Shown here piece after piece: positions 11,391 to 23,240 of a stretch of 64,000 nt of DNA. Under the pieces are notes generated by a model. That model was not told where the DNA came from. It worked only from the letters and a program-made list of their open reading frames with translations, and did no database searches. The DNA is from Anoplolepis gracilipes. Lineage: Eukaryota > Arthropoda > Insecta > Hymenoptera > Formicidae. Every line of letters starts with the position of its first letter. The first letter of the stretch is position 1. The stretch is taken from positions 10,645,001 to 10,709,000 of the forward strand of contig NC_132974.1 of assembly GCF_047496725.1 (NCBI RefSeq). Reading direction: 5' to 3'. The translations under genes were made by a program, and so were the position numbers.

Positions 11391-12454
11391 CGTTATACGT
11401 AATATGTCATTTGACATTTATAATTAGGTCTTTTTATTGTGATTTTATTTTCTAATTATACAGTTCAACAAAAAAATTACTTTTTTTTCAATAATTTTTT
11501 TTTTTTAATATAAGAAAGAGAATAATTCTGTATTGATTTGAACCTGAATACAATTTTGGCTCTTACATAACATCCTGTCATAATTTTGAAAATTTTATAA
11601 TTAAAGTTGTAAAAAATATTTTAATGTATTTTACGTCATGTTAGCTGCGACATGTGCGATGGCTTGAAAAAGTTTGCTTGCAATTAAGGTTAAGAGTGTG
11701 CTGATAGATCTTATAGTCCTCAAATGAAATTTTCATAATTAGATGTGAAATTTATTACAATAAAGTTGCGAATTAAATCATTGAGAATCTATCAATTTTT
11801 AATTATATTTATTTAAACTTAAAGTTTTTTAGGTCGCTGAATACGAAATTTAAAATGTATACACAAATTTTTGCAAAACTTTAAATATTTAAAAATGTTG
11901 ATATCCGTCATATTAATCTCACTATTTTGAATTTGTTAATTTTGCCATCAATTACATTCAACAACATAAATTTATAAATAAACATAATTAAAAATTATTT
12001 GATAGATCTCCCGATGATCTAACTTGCAATCCTTTTTGCAATAGATTCCATTTCTTTTAAGCGCTACAAGTTTTAACAACATATTTAATTTTGACAAAAC
12101 TTTAGCAATACATCGTAACTAAAAGATAATAAAATATTAAAATGGTTTATTTTTGCATCTTTAATTAAAATGATATTGTAATAAAATAATTTGGAAACTG
12201 AAATTACATTTATTATTTAAAAAAAAACTGTGCGAAAAATAGTTATTCTCTTTTTTTTGTTCAACTATGCCATTGATCAAAGATTGAACATGAAAAGTCA
12301 TATGCTAGAAATAAAACGATAAAATAAAATGAAGATGTTCTAGTTAAGTCAAAAATTTGTGCGATGTAAAACAAAGTTAATCTCAATAAAATAAAATAAT
12401 GCGCTATGCAGATTTTCCTTAATTACTTCTCCGTGCGCGACCCGTTATACGTAA
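11391..12454. mobile_element. AT-rich foldback element, copy 1
   Basis: A 1.04-kb AT-rich block (11403-12442) is bracketed by direct repeats CGTTATACGTAA at 11391-11402 and 12443-12454, which could be a target-site duplication. Inside, 11758-11841 and 11957-12040 are diverged inverted arms around a loop of about 115 bases, and weaker inverted similarity extends outward to about 11465 and 12285. The same sequence recurs near 43.85-44.33 kb. There is no open frame, so it would be non-autonomous. The superfamily is unclear: a 12-bp duplication is long for hAT or Tc1/mariner, and the short repeat could be coincidental. Confidence 0.55.
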
Positions 12455-15093
12455 AGAAAATGACATTTCATCTGTCGTCCTTTGTTAATCAAATATAATA
12501 TAATGTTATTTCCAGCCACTGTTAATTATGAGCTTTACTGCGCAGTTGACTGGCGCGGCAAACTCGAAAGTTGCATCGAGGTCGACACAAATGTATATAT
12601 GGAATTTATCAAACTTTCCTTGGGACGGGATCGAGTAACTCGGTAGAAAAGCGGACTCTGGATTAATCAGCTGTTTTATATGCAGGTGTACTCTGCATGT
12701 CGCGAATGTATACTACAGAAAGTTCTGGTAATAATCGATAAGCGTCATAATTCCGTGCTTATGTGCATAAATTGTGTGCATTACGCGGCAAGTTTGTTAA
12801 GATACACGCGAGTCTTATTCTCGCGAATTTTGTGTATGTCGCGTATACATATATATGTGTACGTGCAATGCCGAATAAATTATTGATGCATTAATGTATG
12901 CATAGGAAATATTTGATGACGAAAAAGCTCGTTTCGTGTAATTTGGGTATTTTTTTGCACGACATAAATATAAGTTTACTGACAAGCTGAAAACAAGAGA
13001 CTAAAAACGGCAAATTTAATTTGCGATACCTTTGCGTCTGTGATTGATTGCATTACATTCGAAATTCATTTATTATAATTAATTACGAGTTTCCCTATGT
13101 TATTTAAGTATATTTTCAACCTTGACTTATTTTGAGTTGTGATATTTGATTACAATTTATAATCGCGTATCACATAAGTGACACACGAAATTGGATTTAC
13201 GCGCAAAATCTAATTAGCAGCAGAGACTATTGTTTAGCGTAACTCGAGTACAAGCGCAATTTAATCATTGCAAATATTAAATTAATGTTAAACTCCTTTT
13301 CATCAATATATCTTTTTAAATAACACCTGTATGTTATTTTTAAATCTTTGGCAAGATAAATTTGCTACATTTTTAATTGCATATTTGATAAATCTAATTG
13401 AGCATCGTAATTTTTAATTAAATATATTTAACGCATTGCTATTTTCGACTACTATTATTACGAATATTAAATTAGCGTAATATAGAAAGATATATCTACC
13501 TATTAGTTAACCTAACCACAGTTAACAGATAACAATAAATAAATTTTATTAAATTTTCATTATATTTTTTATATGATAATTCTGTTATCTGAAATAATTC
13601 CATCACGAAATCAACCTTAATCGAAGATGCATCAATATTTTATGAATATAATACCTAAACGCGAATAATTCTGGTGGAATCGTTACGAGTGAAATTTCTT
13701 CAGTTGTATATTTGACGAATAATCATTTAATTACACAAACAGATAATCGCAATGTAAATGAAATATTAACTGAACGTAGGCGAGATTAATGGAATTAGCG
13801 GATCGAAAGCGTGTAAATTCTGTCCAGTTTCTTTCACGAGCGTTGTTGTAAGCTCGCGAAAGAAGAAATAACGAATGGTAAACAAAACGTCGCATTCCGC
13901 GCTGCCTTCTTTCCCTCCCCCCCCCCCCTCCACCCCCAAATGGCGAAGTGCTTTAAACAAGGCGCGTAATTCCTCTCGACGTATTCAGGGTAACTTCCGA
14001 TTCTCTACCTCCGGCATCCCATAGGCTCTTAATATTGGATTTTCTCTGCCGTCTAGACGCGAACACTCGCGCGCGTGCTTTTCCTCAGAGAGGAACAAGA
14101 TACGACTATGCGAGGGGTGTCGTGCGCGCGTACATAAACACTAAAAGTTCCTCCCTCCCCCTTGTGCTCTCTACCGTCGTTGCTTCGTTTAAACTGCTTG
14201 CTTGTTTTCACCTTGCGGAAGTACTAATTCGGCTTGAAGCCGATTATCCGTGTAAATTTGACAGGCTCTGCAACATCAGTTTTTGTTATTCGTTTAAAAG
14301 AAAAAGGGGGGATAAATATATATGATGTATATTTATTTATTTTTCACCGGAGCGGCGTATTAAGATGAATTTCCCAGGTCCACGGAAGCGAGATCAACGT
14401 AAATATTTCCGCGTGATGTTTTCGCAAGAAGTGAGACTGTTTTTTTTTTTCAAGTTTATTTATTGGTTGCCGCGCCGCTTCCGTTTAACTTTATCATCCC
14501 CGGGAGAGCTAAGCCGCGAAATCGAATTTTATATTTTACGCGTCTCGGGATAGACCCATCCCGTATCAGAGAGAGCTGTTATTGTCTGGCAAATCCGCTT
14601 TTTTACTATTTATTAAAAGAGCGCTTGCGCATGGAAAGGGACAAATCGCTTTGTTATCTCGCGGAAACGAGAGTACCTTCGTCTTTCTGGGAGATGAAAG
14701 AAAGCGGAATCATCCGGTCCTTAGATTACACGGTTGATGATAATTATAATCCCTTTAATTTATCAACGATATCTACGTGAAAGTTTCGTTATCCTTCGTT
14801 ATATACGTAGTATAGAGTAGTGTATTCATTAGGCTTGTCGGTATTTACATCAAATAGATTCCCCGCAGTAGTATTTCGTTTGCAGAACGCCCGCTCCAAT
14901 GATTTTAATATATTTATCCGTTAAATACACGCGTCGCTGCATGTTCGTGTTTACAGGTGTGTCAGCGAGTTTGTCGAAAATGCCGATACCATCGATTTCC
15001 ACCTGAAAACACCTCCATCTAATTTAATATTAATAGGTCATTGGAATATATTCGAATATTAAATTTCTCTTCGTGTATCTCTTTCGTCTTGCC
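12455..15093. other. Non-coding stretch, no gene seen
   Basis: 12455-12900 is mixed and 12900-13760 AT-rich. From 13780 to 15090 it is CpG-rich with a C12 run at 13917-13928, a T-run at 14440 and purine-rich patches. Open frames at 13766-13960, 14035-14325 and 14365-14780 overlap in several frames and show no domain. CCTAACC-like strings at about 13510 are too short to be telomeric repeats. Confidence 0.55.
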
Positions 15094-15121
15094 GACCGAC
15101 CGATCGATCGATCGATCGATT
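15094..15121. repeat. (CGAT)n tetranucleotide repeat
   Basis: Two ACCG-type units followed by five CGAT units. Each CGAT repeat is self-complementary in tandem (ATCGAT). Confidence 0.9.
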
Positions 15122-15234
15122 TCATCGATATCGCCTATTACGTTGTTTGGGATAATCCCGAGACGCGTTCGCCGATCCCTTGCATGAACAACGAGGGAGT
15201 AACGAGGGGTGTTGTACGTGGCGTGGAGAAGAAG

Positions 15235-15239
<5 letters not shown>

Positions 15240-15266
<27 letters not shown>
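15240..15266. repeat. Poly-A tract
   Basis: Uninterrupted run of about 27 A followed by CAAA-type units. No flanking direct repeat identifies it as a retroposon tail. Confidence 0.9.
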
Positions 15267-15762
15267 CAAACCAAAACAAAAACAAAAGAGGTCACATCGT
15301 GACGCGGAGAAGAGGGACGAATCGGATGAACGAGTATCGAGCGATCATTTCGCGCACGTACTGGCCGAAATCCCTGATTTAGCGCGCTCGCGAGAGGACC
15401 GCGCTTACTATTCCCCGAAGCTCGCAGCTGCCACAGCGACGCTAATTCGCGTGCGAGCGTGGTACGTGCGCGTGTATTAATTCCGGGACGTATAATAATA
15501 CCTATCTACGCACGCGTGTTCGCGCCCGCCCGCGTACGTACACACTTGTGCACACGCTGGATGTTTATTTCTAGAGGATACGCGCGTTCCGTGTCACTCG
15601 CATGATACCTGCATATGGCACCATGTATATACGGTGTATCTAAGCGAATTTGTCTCTTTCTCTATATCCATCGTATTTAGCCCAATGTTTACGAGTATTT
15701 GTACGCTGCCTACTATTCATCTCCGCATATTTAGTCGAGGCTGGATAGTCACGCGAGTGAGT

Positions 15763-15805
15763 GAGAGAGAAAGAGAGAGAGAGAGAGGGAGAGAGAGAGA
15801 GAGAG
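15763..15805. repeat. (GA)n microsatellite
   Basis: GA array with one AAG and one GGG interruption. It causes poly-RE and poly-SL frames. Confidence 0.92.
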
Positions 15806-16006
15806 CGTAGAAATAGCCCCCAGTATAGTGAATGTGGTACGTGTGTACACGTGATATCATTCATTCAAGCGCTCGGGCGAACTTGCTCGGATTATCGCGT
15901 TAATATCGTCGGATTAATTTCGGTTACTTTCCAAACTTCTCGATCATCGTGCGATGACGTAAATGGCAACCTCGTTAAAACTTGACGAGACTTTTTCTGT
16001 CGGGAG

Positions 16007-16030
16007 AAAAAAAAAAAAAAAAAAAAAAAA
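16007..16030. repeat. Poly-A tract
   Basis: About 24 A residues. No flanking duplication was seen. Confidence 0.9.
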
Positions 16031-18664
16031 TTCGACGATGCAATAGTGCCTAGGATGGAGCGAATATATTCTCGTCCCGTTTCTTTACCGTTAGACAAAG
16101 GATTATAAATAAGTAAACTCTGACGCGATACGCGTATAGTGTCGCGTACGCACAAGTGGCAGTGTATCCCTGGCACGCTCCTTCATATTTATTACGAGAA
16201 GTATTGCGCGGCACGAGAGGAAAAATCCTCGCGCACACTTTTCATCTCCGTATACGTCGTGTTCGCCTCCTGGACTTCTTAAATTTTGCACGAAACACCA
16301 CTCGCGAGCAGGCACAGATCCGAGCTCTGCTTTCTTCTCCTCTTTCTTTGTATCTCCGCTCTGTATCATCGCCTTTATCCTCCTTTCCCGACTGGAAGGC
16401 GGATTCAAAGCCGAGACGTTGTCACCGCTTTTCCACGGCATAACGATCCATCCTTCTTTCCTCTCGCAGACGCGCGTATACCTCGTTCGTTCCTCTTGAT
16501 TCTCGCCTTCTCTCCTCTACCGTTCTCTTCTCGGTCTGAAGATCAGCTCGAGTGCCTCGGCGTTTTGCGTGTTCCGGCAATTATTCCTCGCAGTCGTTAA
16601 TCTCCCCTTCTTCTCCCCCTTCCCATTCTATTCTACCGGCACCTACCGCCTTTCTCACGTAAATACGCATGCATTCCAACAATCTCGTTGATCTCACGTG
16701 AGAGCACTTGGCGCATTTTTTCCACTCTGCGATCAGTTTAGTAAAGCCGCGCGCACATTGGTAAGCGATTAGCAATGAAGAGGACTGTGCAAACGGCGAG
16801 GGAAAAAGGATTTATTTATTTACGTTTTGACTTGTGCAGAAAAAATTGAATGAAAACAGAAATATGTTATGAAATGTCATATATTGCTTTCATTTATTTT
16901 ATAAATAATACTCTCTAATTAAAATAATGGAAACAAAGAAAAGAATTATTTCACTTATATATAAAAAATTGTTAATAATTAATATAAATTTACTGTATAA
17001 AATTGATAGACTATTCTAATATAAGATTTTCATTGTATTAGTCATGTCAAAAATGGTGATAATCTTAAATCACTAAAGGCTGAATATTTCAGTTTTTTAT
17101 ATAATCATCAATCATTTCAAGCAATCTTTAGGAAAATTTTTACATATATATATATATATATCAAATGCTATTCTTTTTCACAATCTCTTGTAAAATATTA
17201 CATTTGAGTTATATTTTCTGCTATAATTTTCGATAATGTAATTGTTATATCTTTGGAAGATGAAATAATCGAGTAAATATGATGAAATGTCGGCGATTTT
17301 CCTTCCGCGATTACAAACTCCGAAAAAGTCACCTCTCTGGAATAAAGTGATCATAAAATTCACAGCTGGTCCGAAAAATATTTAAGAGCCTACACATTGT
17401 CCTATAATTCGAGGTCTTAAGTTGGCATTTAAGTCGCACGTGTCGCCTGGCCGCCTCTGCGAACGCCGACATTATTACCAGGCTTAAAGCTCGCGTGCCT
17501 TGTAATCTTGAACAGTGGAAAGTATATAATACGGCAATTGCCAGCTCGTTTGAAACGAACCCTTATGGCGGCACGAATTTTTTTTTTTTCTTTTTTTCTC
17601 TCTCTTTGATCGTAAAATATCCGACCTGGTTTAGATCGAATCGTAATTTTTAAATCGTAATTTTAAAATGCCAGTTGTCATATTTACTTTGCAAGAGGAA
17701 CGCCATTATATGTTTATAAGCGCTTTTCAATTTTAATTATTGATTTTCTTCTGCTCGAAACTAGCAAGAATGAATCTCGATATTTTGATTCTGTTTTAAA
17801 TATCATTGTTCTAAAATTGTTACATAAGATTCAATAAATTAGAACTTTTATATAAACATCTTATTTTCGGCGGTCTTTTTCGCCTTAAGTTCCAGGAATA
17901 TGTTAAAGATAGAAACGCTTTCTTTAAATAGCATAGAAGACAATTAGTCGGTGACATATCTGTGTAATTTGATTTTAACAGCTAATATGAACACACAAGT
18001 CATGTCACACGTCAAATGTGAGCTTCAAGATATCTATAGAAAAAAAATATATATATATATTTTTTTATATTATTAAGTTTTCTAAAATTGTACTTTTCTA
18101 AAAATTGTATTTTTCTAAAAATTTGGAAAGGGAAAATTACGAAAATAATCATCAGTCAATCTTCAGCAGAATCTTTACACGAATTTGCCTTGTAGCGACG
18201 CATATACATTACTAGGAAAAATTATTGGATAGTATCTATATAATCAATTATACGAGCACGCACGAGAAAACCGTGTTACCGTTCGATACATCATTTCTCT
18301 CCTCCTCAAGGACCACCTTTCTGTTACCTTGGATCCTTATGTGACAGCGATTCGATTTTGTCGTGACAGCGATCGTTTCTCGGTCTCTCCCACGTTCGGG
18401 ATACCGTTTTGCACGCGTAGCACGTAACGCTCTCCTTCCCTTCGACCTCTCCTTCCAGTCGTTCTGTACATTTTTCGTATCGCATTCGCGTTTCACGTAT
18501 CGTACCGGCAACGAGAAATCCCGTGTCCTGTTTTAAATCTGGTCGCGCAGTGATGTATTGTCCGTCTAGCAATGGCTCTTCTTGGGAAATGATTAAACGG
18601 AATAAGCCCGCGGCATGAAAAGCCATGCGATGCTTCAAAAGCTCATGCAACCTGGAAAACCTGT

Positions 18665-19485
18665 AGTTAGAGATGTAAAAAAACAATTTTTCTTTTTTAA
18701 AAAACTAAACATTGAGAAAAAACTTTTTTTTTAATTAAAAGAAAACAAATTTTTATTTTATTTTATTTTATTTTTATTTTTTTATTTTAATATTTTTATT
18801 ATTTTTTAAATATAATATTATTTTTCTTTGTATTTTTTTGTTAATATAATAAAAAATTAAAGTTTTATATGACATATTTTTAATTTATCTTTTTTTGAAA
18901 GTAATTTTAATGAATTAATGAGACTTTTGTGATAAACATTTTATCTCAAACACACAACATTCATATAATTTTCAATTAGATACATAGCAAAAATTTTAAT
19001 TATGTATCTAATTGATAATTATTTTAATTACGTAGTGTATCATTCTAATCGTAAAAATTAATCTATCAAAATTATTTTCAAAAGAAAATAAATTAAAAGT
19101 ATAAAAACTGTTTTTATATATTATATGACAATTATAACTACAAAGTATATTTAAAAAAATTTAAATTGTGTCTTTGTAATTGTCTTATAATAAAGGTAAT
19201 TTATTCAAGTTCAATTCTGATGTTTTTTGAAAATTTACCTAATTGAAAAAAGTGATTGCATAACTATATAACCAATTGAAATGTGGTCTATATTTAAAAC
19301 AGTGATGGTTAATCAATTTCAAAATCTATTATCTAAGAAGTTGAAAATAATAAAAAATAGGTACTAACCTGCAGTAATAACAAATAAAGATGTTAAATAT
19401 TTGGAAAAAGAAAAAAAATGATTTTTTTCCACAAAAAAGAAACATATTTTATGAAAAAAAGATTGTTTTTTTTTCTATTTCTACT
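18665..19485. mobile_element. AT island with inverted ends, possible decayed DNA transposon
   Basis: The left end (TTAGAGATGTAAAAAAACAA at about 18667) and the reverse complement of the right end near 19485 (AGAAATAGAAAAAAAAACAA) are similar over about 30 bases. That would make an element of about 0.8 kb in otherwise CpG-rich DNA. The interior is extremely AT-rich with TTTTA pentamers at 18755-18790 and no coding frame. I found no 8-bp or TA target duplication. Because both ends are A/T-rich, the match may be partly compositional. Confidence 0.3.
18973..19014. repeat. 14-bp perfect inverted repeat
   Basis: CAATTAGATACATA (18973-18986) pairs exactly with 19001-19014 across a 14-base loop, inside the AT island at 18.7-19.5 kb. 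Confidence 0.8.
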
Positions 19486-19580
19486 TGATATTGTAATACA
19501 AGATGTAACATCGCCTTGCAGAGACTGAATTTGAAATTATAATTTACTGAAATTACGCACAGTTTTATCTCTTTCTGTCA

Positions 19581-19746
19581 TATTATTTTGTCCAAAATTT
19601 TATTACCAATAAGAAATGTGATTTTAATGAATAATTTGTTTTTATTAATGTTGCATTGTCTAATATTATTTTGTCCAAAATTTTATTACCAATAAGAAAT
19701 GTGATTTTAATGCATAATTTGTTTTTATTAATGTTGCATTGTCTAC
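19581..19746. repeat. 83-bp tandem duplication
   Basis: Two almost identical 83-bp AT-rich units, 19581-19663 and 19664-19746, each containing TTTGTCCAAAATTTTATTAC. Only one or two substitutions separate them, so the duplication is recent. The 61-residue minus-strand frame here is just this repeat translated twice. Confidence 0.93.
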
Positions 19747-20683
19747 TTTTCAAACATTTTGTTGTCAACTACTGATTCGAGTATTATAGTCTGTGAAAAT
19801 TAAAAATCCAAATGTAATTTAATAAAAATTCTTCAACCGTTTAAGCCTGACTTATATTTTATAAATCAGTTTTGCAACGTGCGGAAAAAACTCGTCAAGG
19901 TGAAAGACTCAATCGATTCCTTGAAAGTAAATCGATGTATTTTCCATAATTCGCAATCGGTCATTAACGTCACGCGGGACGGTTTCCTTCCTCGGATGCC
20001 TTCTCGAAAGCCTTGGGTATCAATAATTCGGAGTTTGATAGTGCTCCTTCAGCACCGTCGTTCCTCGAGATTCCTCGAGAAAGCGAGACCGCTTTTCAAT
20101 CCTCTCGAATCTCATGCTTCACGGAGGCCGCTTCAAGCCTTCCTTCCCTCATAAAAAGACGCATGCATCGAGGATCTTCTGTGATTACACTCGGCGGTAC
20201 CGAATATACGATGCCGAAGTCTGAGCCCCGAGATTCTTACCGCGAAGAACGCACGTGAAAAAGAGAAAACAAAACGCGTTGCCGAGTACACGAATTTTCT
20301 CGCGAGCGAATAATGCGAACGAGTAGACAGACCCGCGTTTATTTTTCGTCCGTTCAAAAAACAACCATCAATATGCATATGTCAGTTTTCAATGTTCGAT
20401 CGATATGTTGATTCAAAGTCTCGCGAGAGAACAGCGGGTCGTAATTAATAATGACGTAGCGGAATTTTGACGACGGGCAGAGCGCGCGGGAAAAAGGGGG
20501 ATGTTTGTTGTCGCCATAGCGTGTCAACGATTTTTGCCCCGCTCTTTCGGGAGATCGATGTCTCTCGAGCCGCGAACGCACAGTATAATAGCTTCGTGAC
20601 TCTCGTAACTCTTGACGTTTCGAATTTACACTTCGAGCGCGTATGTATGTCACATCTCTTCGAAAACAAGAGAGAAAAAGGGG

Positions 20684-20747
<64 letters not shown>

Positions 20748-20760
20748 GAGAGAGAGAGAG
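20684..20760. repeat. (GA)n microsatellite
   Basis: Long GA array interrupted by AAAG and GTGAG, ending in an A-run. It is the source of poly-RE and poly-SL open frames here. Confidence 0.95.
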
Positions 20761-22090
20761 AAAAAAAGGGAGAGGGATAGAGCGGAATCGAAAAAAACGC
20801 GAGGTCCGGAAAGATTGAATTTTACGGTCCGCGGAAGCGAAACGTAATCGCGTGTCGCAAACGCACAGGGTATCGTCCGTCATGGTGATTGTGGCGAAAA
20901 AGGGGGTTGGGCAGGGAGGGAAGAGAGAGGAGAGAGTGGTAGCTTCGTTTGTCGCGCGCGCACCCTTTAATTACAAATTAACGGCTTTAATCAGGAAACT
21001 TGCCAGCTCGAGCAGCCTCGTATTTTCGCGTCAACCAACGACACGTCCCCTCCGCTGCCCTCGTTGCAACGGTATTATCACCGCCGACGCAGCGCACCCA
21101 CGTATACGGGACCGCATCGTTCATCACCACCTTATTGGCCGAACTTGCCAACTAATTTTATTAAAACGCTACTTCCCTCCTGTGCTCGCATCTACTTCCG
21201 TTCCCGACATACCCGTAATTTCCGCGCGTAAAAAGCTCATTGGGATGAGGGCGAGAAAGAGAGAGAGAGATGCATCGATAATTACATGTTTTCAATAATC
21301 TTTTTCCTGTAAATTAACGGCAACGGCGAGGGAGGCGCTACTGGGGTGTCGAATAAACCGCCTAACAAATTAAAAGTTACGGCGGGAGAGGAGGAAAGGG
21401 AGGAACAAAATACTAGGGGAACAAACGCTCGATATCTGTTCAATTCTTCCGTTGCCGCGTCCGTAATGCGCATACATGGAATAGCGCGGAGGTAAATTAC
21501 GGTATTCGGTATGTTTATATGAGCGCAGCCGTCGGGCGCTGTTAACGACCGCGGTTTATCCTAAAAAACATTCCGTCGACCTCTAAAATATTTTCGCTCA
21601 GAAAGCAAAGTTTAGACACGTCAATGTTGACCGCTCTTGTTATTCCGCGCGGCGTTTCCGTTCGATGAAACGCGCGCGAGAAGCAAGGAACGCTGTACCG
21701 TCCGAATAATATCCGATCGGTTTTCTCTCGATTACGTGGGATTTAATTTCGCGTCATTTCTCGACTCGCGCGAATTTTCTATCCTCCACGAGGAAGAGCG
21801 AACTTTTTCGACGGTGTAATTTAATCGATTGGCGTGTGCGTCCCCGCCACCACCAAATCCTATCCCGCGGGAGACTCTCCGCGGTATAATGATAAAAAAA
21901 CGGCATTACGCGGACCGCCCCGCTGGTTTTCGTGGAAATGTAATTTACACACGAAACGCATCTCACTAATAAAGAGCCGGGTCATTAATGTCCTTCTTTT
22001 TTGTTCCCCGTGCGCGCGAGCGTGAGTAATATTTTCGCGCGCGTTTTCCACCCGCGTCCCGACTGTCACATTTGCTACTCACTTAATACA

Positions 22091-22113
22091 TCTCTCTCTC
22101 TCTCTCTCTCTCT
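22091..22113. repeat. (CT)n microsatellite
   Basis: About 11 CT units running into a TTTC tract. Confidence 0.93.
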
Positions 22114-23203
22114 TTCTTTTTCTACGTCTCTATATGACGAGCTTTGCTGGAAATGTACAAATCGCGGACGACTTTGATGTCGCGCTAACAACTCGGCTAT
22201 TTATTATTTCTTTCTTTCTTCTTTCCCTCTCTTGCTCGCGAAACTTGTCTGTTGACGTATATTTCTCGCCATCTCGAATATCCGTATATATTTCGGAGTT
22301 CCTTTCACGGCGCAGCAGAGATTGCGTTGCATCACGTCCGCGAAGCACTCATCGATACGGCTAAGAATCTTATTAAAAACACACACGTCAGACGGTAACC
22401 CGGCTGACTCGGACGGCTCGTTACTACTTGCTGCGCGATCCGCCACGTCACACGACTTGTTAAGGGGCGACGGATCGTTATTCTTCGCGAGTTCTCGGCA
22501 TAATAAATGGCGAACGAAAAGAGGTACTCAACTTTACTCGTTGTTCGGGCCGGGCGTTGTCCCGAAATGAATCTTACACAAGCTCGCTTACGGTAAGCTT
22601 GAAAAAAGACGCGGATAATATAGTCCATCGAACGGCTCCTTAATAAATAATGCTCTGTAAACGCGATTGCACATTTAGAATGGCTATTAATCTCATTGGC
22701 TCTCGGTCATTAATATTTTACTTTCGGCAAATAAAAGGAAAATGGAACTGTTTATATCGTCGTACTAATAAATCGCACAAAGTACTTACGAAATGATTAC
22801 GAACCGGCGTTACAGATAATGTGTATAGTAATTATTATACGTTGTCATGGTTTTTAAGATAAAATATATTTTTATAAATAAAATATTTTGAAATAAAGAA
22901 AAGCTTATGCACAATGAAAAAAGATTTATCCAACTACTTTGCGATTTGTATCTGAAATACACTTGAGTATTCGCAACGAGGTTTTTTTTTCATTCTCGCT
23001 CTACACACACATGTACATACACATCTCTATCTCGTTAAAAACGATTTTAAAAACGATGAAGGAATTTTCCTGGAATGTGACGATCGTGTAATTGGAACGA
23101 TAGATATACAGAGCACGGCTGTAAAAGAGTTTAGGTGTTACTACACGCTACTCGCGGCAGGTTCTCGCGTGTGTAACCCGGATAAACGAATGAGGTTACG
23201 CGC

Positions 23204-23240
23204 CAGTGATGCTCAACGTTTTTGGCCCGCCATTTTCCAA
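23204..23240 (+). mobile_element. Solo hAT-like terminus
   Basis: CAGTGATGCTCAACG followed by TTTTTGGCCCGCC resembles, from memory, the terminal inverted repeat of many hAT transposons (CAGTG..GCTCAACC-TTTTTGGCCCGC type). I found no matching opposite end within a few hundred bases and no transposase frame. The 8 bases before it (TTACGCGC) recur at 23651, but what precedes that recurrence is not a terminal repeat. It is probably a truncated relic. Confidence 0.4.

Larger units (their letters stand above)
15122..18664. other. Non-coding stretch, no gene seen
   Basis: 15122-16800 is CpG-rich with A-runs at 15240-15266 and 16007-16030 and a GA array at 15763-15805. 16800-17390 is AT-rich. 17390-17560 is a short GC-richer patch, 17570-18240 is AT-rich again, and 18250-18660 is CpG-rich. 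Several overlapping frames at 16050-16600 and 18248-18686 are open on both strands but carry no recognisable motif. Confidence 0.55.
19880..23200. other. Non-coding stretch, CpG-rich, no gene seen
   Basis: Mixed CpG-rich sequence with a long GA array at 20684-20760 and a CT array at 22091-22113. Many overlapping frames on both strands (for example 20852-21298 and 22204-22628) lack domains and consistent reading. From 22700 to 23100 it is more AT-rich. Confidence 0.55.

Noticed and set aside
13505..13520. CCTAACC strings as a telomeric (TTAGG)n remnant
   Set aside because: Fewer than two units, with no longer array anywhere in the window.
20467..20883. Poly-RE and poly-SL frames of up to 126 residues
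   Set aside because: They are translations of the GA array. The same applies to frames at 3702-4439, 6080-6551, 6856-7225, 34346-34668 and 54975-55586.
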